DNA from: Helicobacteraceae bacterium
GTDB lineage: Bacteria; Campylobacterota; Campylobacteria; Campylobacterales; Sulfurimonadaceae
DNA: 8,094 nucleotides
Direction: 5' to 3'
NCBI GenBank assembly: GCA_027056525.1
Contig: JALUKO010000267.1
Location: forward strand, 1-8,094
The position numbers and the translations under genes are program-made. Below, in pieces: positions 5,620 through 8,094 of this stretch. Each line of letters opens with the position of its first letter. Position 1 is the first letter of the stretch. The notes beneath the pieces were generated by a model. That model did not search any database and was not told where the DNA came from. It saw only the letters and a list, made by a program, of their open reading frames with translations.

Positions 5620-5676
5620 AAAACAATTTAATGAAAATTGCAGTACCATTATAAATACAAAAATATTGGAGCATTG

Positions 5677-7674
5677 ATGAAATTTTTAGCTTGGATTGTG
5701 GGTATTTTGGCAGTGATTGTTGTAGGGGTATATACTCTTTTATTTACCTCTTTTGGAAACAAACTTTTAAAACCTGTGATTGAGTCTGAGATCCAAAGAC
5801 AAACACTGCTTGCATCAAAACTTGAAGTTTTTAACTTAAGTATGAGTGACTTTGAGATTATTTTGGATCTTAATGCAAACAACATCATCATAGTAAAAGG
5901 AAACTATTCTTTATTTTCTCAATCCTTTAACATAGCATACAGAGTAAAACTTGATGAGCTCCATACCCTGCAAACGCTTACATCGGCACATCTTCAAGGT
6001 GCTTTTTTTACAGAGGGGAAAGTTGTCGGGGATATGAAGTTTTTGGAAGTTGACGGCACAAGTGATCTGGCAAAAAGTGAAACACTCTACCACGTTGAAG
6101 TGAAAGATTTTACTCCAACATCTATTATTGCAAAGGTGGATGGTGCTTCTTTATCTTCTTTGCTTTATATGGCTTCACAAAAACAGTATGCAAGTGCGGA
6201 TATAGATCTGGATATTAACTTTAAGAGTATCAAGCAACATGCTTTAGACGGTGATGTGAAACTTTTGAGTAAAAATGGCAAGATAGATACGCATGTTATG
6301 AAGCAGGATTTTAATATTACTCTTCCAAAAACTTTATTCAACATAAATTTTGATGCACAACTCAAAGGTGATGATGTAGCATACACTTCCAAGCTTGTAT
6401 CAAACCTCGCCAAAGTTTCGTCAGCCGGTACGCTTACTCCAACGCCACTCAAGATGGATATAAGTTATAAGGTCAATATGAAAGAGCTGGCACTTCTTAA
6501 ACCGATGATCGGTGCAGATATCCGAGGTCGTTTTAGTATGAGTGGCGATGTGAAAGGTTCCAAAGAGAAACTTAGAGTGAGCGGAGTAAGTGATGTTGGA
6601 GCATCTGATACCTCTTTTACGCTCACACTTAAAGAGTTTATACCAAAATCGCTTCACGCAAAGGTAAAAGATCTTCATCTGCAAAAAGTTCTTTATATGT
6701 TAAAACAGCCTCACTATAGTGATGGAATGTTTTCTATGCAAGCAGATATCAATGATTTAAGTACTGCAAGTTTAGACGGCGTTGTCAAAACTACTATCCG
6801 TGAAGGTGTTTTAGATAATGTTTACCTGAGTAAAGCTTATGAGTTTGAGAGTCTTATGCCCCACACCAAGTACAAGCTAGAGAGTGTAAGTACACTAGAG
6901 GGCTCTGAGGTGAAAACAAAACTTACCCTTGATTCAACACTTGCGAAGCTGGATCTCAAGGAGGCTGTGTTTGATATTGGTGATGCTTCACTCAGAAGTG
7001 ATTATAAAGTGAATGTTGCAAGTTTGAATAAACTCTTTTTTATCACTCAAAGAAAGCTGCGAGGCGGCATAGAAGTGGAGGGTGAGGTGAAAAAAGCAAA
7101 AGATTTGGATGTCACTATCTCCTCCCATATAGCAGGAGGAAAAGTAGATGCCAAGCTTCATAATGATGATTTTGTGGCAAATATGAAATCCTTGCAAACT
7201 TTGGATATTTTACATATCTTGATCTATCCGGAGATATTTCGCTCAAAACTTGATGGTACACTCACTTATAATCTTGCAGATGCAAAGGGTAATGTAAAAG
7301 CCAAGCTTTTTGATGGAAGCTTTCAAAAGAATGAGATGCTTCATTTGGTCAAAAAATATACAAAAGTTGATCTGTATGTAGAGAAGTTCAGCGGTGATTT
7401 AAATGCAAAGATCAACAAAGAGAAAATTGTCGCTTCACTTGATCTAAAGTCTAACAAGTCAGCTATAAAGAGTAAAAATACAAAGCTCAATACATTGACA
7501 AAAAAGATAGATTCAAAACTAACTATCATAGCCAATACCTATCCTCTTACTATAGGTTTGAAGGGAGCTGTTTCCTCTCCTAAAATATCGGTAGATGCAA
7601 AAGAGCTTATAAAGTCAAAAACGGGTAAAGCAATAGAAAAAGAGCTTGGAAAACTTTTTAAAGGTTTATTTTAA
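5677..7674 (+). CDS. AsmA-like inner-membrane-anchored periplasmic repeat protein
   Basis: The 665-residue product begins with one membrane segment (about residues 3-23) and continues as a long beta-rich, Ser/Lys/Asp-rich periplasmic chain. Short alternating hydrophobic strands and the ending, with SSPKISVDAKELIKSKTGKA (633-652), are typical of the AsmA/DUF748/TamB-like superfamily, thought to span the periplasm and help lipid or outer-membrane protein transport; the specific role here is unknown. Residues 84 to about 550 consist of tandem units of 176-179 residues. ATG 5677 is chosen because GGAG (5668-5671) sits 5 nt ahead and the membrane segment follows directly; an in-frame TTG at 5638 would add 13 polar residues without a good ribosome binding site. 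The gene is divergent from grpE and its last 9 bp overlap the convergent comF-like gene. I do not recognise a named orthologue. Confidence 0.75.
   Translation: MKFLAWIVGILAVIVVGVYTLLFTSFGNKLLKPVIESEIQRQTLLASKLEVFNLSMSDFEIILDLNANNIIIVKGNYSLFSQSFNIAYRVKLDELHTLQTLTSAHLQGAFFTEGKVVGDMKFLEVDGTSDLAKSETLYHVEVKDFTPTSIIAKVDGASLSSLLYMASQKQYASADIDLDINFKSIKQHALDGDVKLLSKNGKIDTHVMKQDFNITLPKTLFNINFDAQLKGDDVAYTSKLVSNLAKVSSAGTLTPTPLKMDISYKVNMKELALLKPMIGADIRGRFSMSGDVKGSKEKLRVSGVSDVGASDTSFTLTLKEFIPKSLHAKVKDLHLQKVLYMLKQPHYSDGMFSMQADINDLSTASLDGVVKTTIREGVLDNVYLSKAYEFESLMPHTKYKLESVSTLEGSEVKTKLTLDSTLAKLDLKEAVFDIGDASLRSDYKVNVASLNKLFFITQRKLRGGIEVEGEVKKAKDLDVTISSHIAGGKVDAKLHNDDFVANMKSLQTLDILHILIYPEIFRSKLDGTLTYNLADAKGNVKAKLFDGSFQKNEMLHLVKKYTKVDLYVEKFSGDLNAKINKEKIVASLDLKSNKSAIKSKNTKLNTLTKKIDSKLTIIANTYPLTIGLKGAVSSPKISVDAKELIKSKTGKAIEKELGKLFKGLF
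5926..7326 (+). repeat. Tandem ~176-residue repeats encoded in the AsmA-like gene
   Basis: Unit 1 (about residues 84-259) and unit 2 (about 260-438) align nearly without gaps at an offset of 176-178. Paired anchors are Y88/Y264, G108/G284, DFTPTSIIAKV/EFIPKSLHAKV (144/320), LLYM/VLYM, LDGDVKL/LDGVVKT (190/366) and NLAK/TLAK (243/421). Unit 3 starts with YKVN (443), matching YKVN at 264, and keeps LRGGIEVEGEVK against IRGRFSMSGDVK, then diverges after about residue 495. The similarity is at protein level; the DNA copies are not near-identical, so the duplication is old. Confidence 0.75.
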
Positions 7675-8094
7675 AGAAGCATCAGCCAAGGTTAAACAAC
7701 ATAAAACCTCTTTATCATTCTTTTGCATGACTCTGAGAGCTTCGTTGAGCGTTGAGCCCGTTGTGATGATATCATCAACTAAGATAAGTGTACTTTCATG
7801 AAAGTTTTTGAGTGTAAATTCTCTTGGATTTTTTGCTCGAAAACCTTTGCTTCTACCAGAATATGACACTTTGTTTTTTGCTCGCAGTGTGTTATATCGA
7901 GGAGTTATGCTTTGTATTTGCAGATACCTGGTGAGTATCGCTGTATGTGAGTAGCCATGCTCGGTAGTATCATCAATGGGTATGGCAGCAACTACTTCTT
8001 GATAGTTGAAATTTTTGGCAAATATTTCAAAAGAATTTTTCGCAAGAATAGTATATATGTAATAACCAAGATCAGTATGTTTTGCATGTAAGAG
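7666..8094 (-). CDS. comF: ComF-family phosphoribosyltransferase (5' end outside window)
   Basis: The - strand frame stays open from the stop at 7666-7668 to the window edge, giving the C-terminal 142 residues. A GTG inside it (7867-7869) is not the start, since the conserved region continues upstream. The part from VVAAIPIDDTTEHGYSHTAI through LRAKNKVSYSGRSKGFRAKN to the PRPP-binding loop LILVDDIITTGSTLNEA is the usual ComF order. Full ComF proteins have roughly 190-240 residues, so some 50-90, including the N-terminal zinc-finger region, lie beyond the edge. ComF supports DNA uptake in naturally competent bacteria, although members also occur in bacteria not known to be competent; the enzymatic substrate is unsettled. 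The 3' end overlaps the convergent AsmA-like gene by 9 bp, and no terminator is visible there. Confidence 0.88.
   Translation of the reverse strand, partial: LLHAKHTDLGYYIYTILAKNSFEIFAKNFNYQEVVAAIPIDDTTEHGYSHTAILTRYLQIQSITPRYNTLRAKNKVSYSGRSKGFRAKNPREFTLKNFHESTLILVDDIITTGSTLNEALRVMQKNDKEVLCCLTLADASLK

Noticed and set aside
5638..5676. TTG at 5638 as start of the AsmA-like gene
   Set aside because: It has no good ribosome binding site and would put 13 polar residues before the membrane segment; ATG 5677 has GGAG 5 nt upstream.
7666..7869. A 67-residue protein starting at GTG 7867
   Set aside because: The same frame stays open to the window edge and encodes more of the ComF domain, so the GTG is internal.

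Overview
The window looks like chromosome of a low-GC Campylobacterota (Epsilonproteobacteria) member, most like Sulfurimonas or a close relative. This rests on the AT-rich codon use, the GrpE/DnaK pair, a stand-alone NosL-type lipoprotein, a ScsD-type thioredoxin, and a heat-shock promoter that appears to use HspR-type operators. The assignment is by sequence character only; no search was run.

Layout. Positions 1-95 hold the 3' end of an unidentified + strand gene, followed by a perfect 12-bp hairpin (98-126). A divergent pair comes next: a membrane-anchored ScsD/TlpA-like thiol-disulfide oxidoreductase (128-625, -) and a NosL-like copper-binding lipoprotein (723-1217, +), which share a short AT-rich promoter region. 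A short gap then leads to an FAD-dependent oleate hydratase of the short class (1263-2846, +). A strong terminator (2845-2883) separates it from the convergent grpE-dnaK operon, whose genes are dnaK (2903-4789, -) and grpE (4890-5453, -), with a hairpin between them. The 5454-5676 region is the richest regulatory stretch. It holds a perfect-consensus sigma70 promoter for grpE-dnaK, two HAIR-like HspR operators (one inside the promoter), a short leader that can fold over the grpE ribosome binding site, and a promoter pointing the other way. That second promoter serves an AsmA-like inner-membrane/periplasmic protein of 665 residues (5677-7674, +) made largely of tandem ~176-residue repeats. Its stop overlaps the end of a convergent ComF-family phosphoribosyltransferase gene (7666-8094, -), whose 5' end lies outside the window.

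How the parts work together. GrpE and DnaK are chaperone partners in one operon. No hrcA lies directly upstream of grpE, unlike the hrcA-grpE-dnaK order of Campylobacter and Helicobacter, and no CIRCE element is visible; the HspR-type sites offer an alternative route of control. The ScsD-like and NosL-like proteins both act in the cell envelope in thiol or copper chemistry and may be functionally linked. The oleate hydratase probably acts on unsaturated fatty acids; it lacks the glutamate considered catalytic in the best-studied homologue.

I see no mobile element, CRISPR array, tRNA or rRNA gene. No clearly new multi-gene system is visible. The observations most worth following are the regulatory design upstream of grpE and the altered active-site loop of the oleate hydratase.
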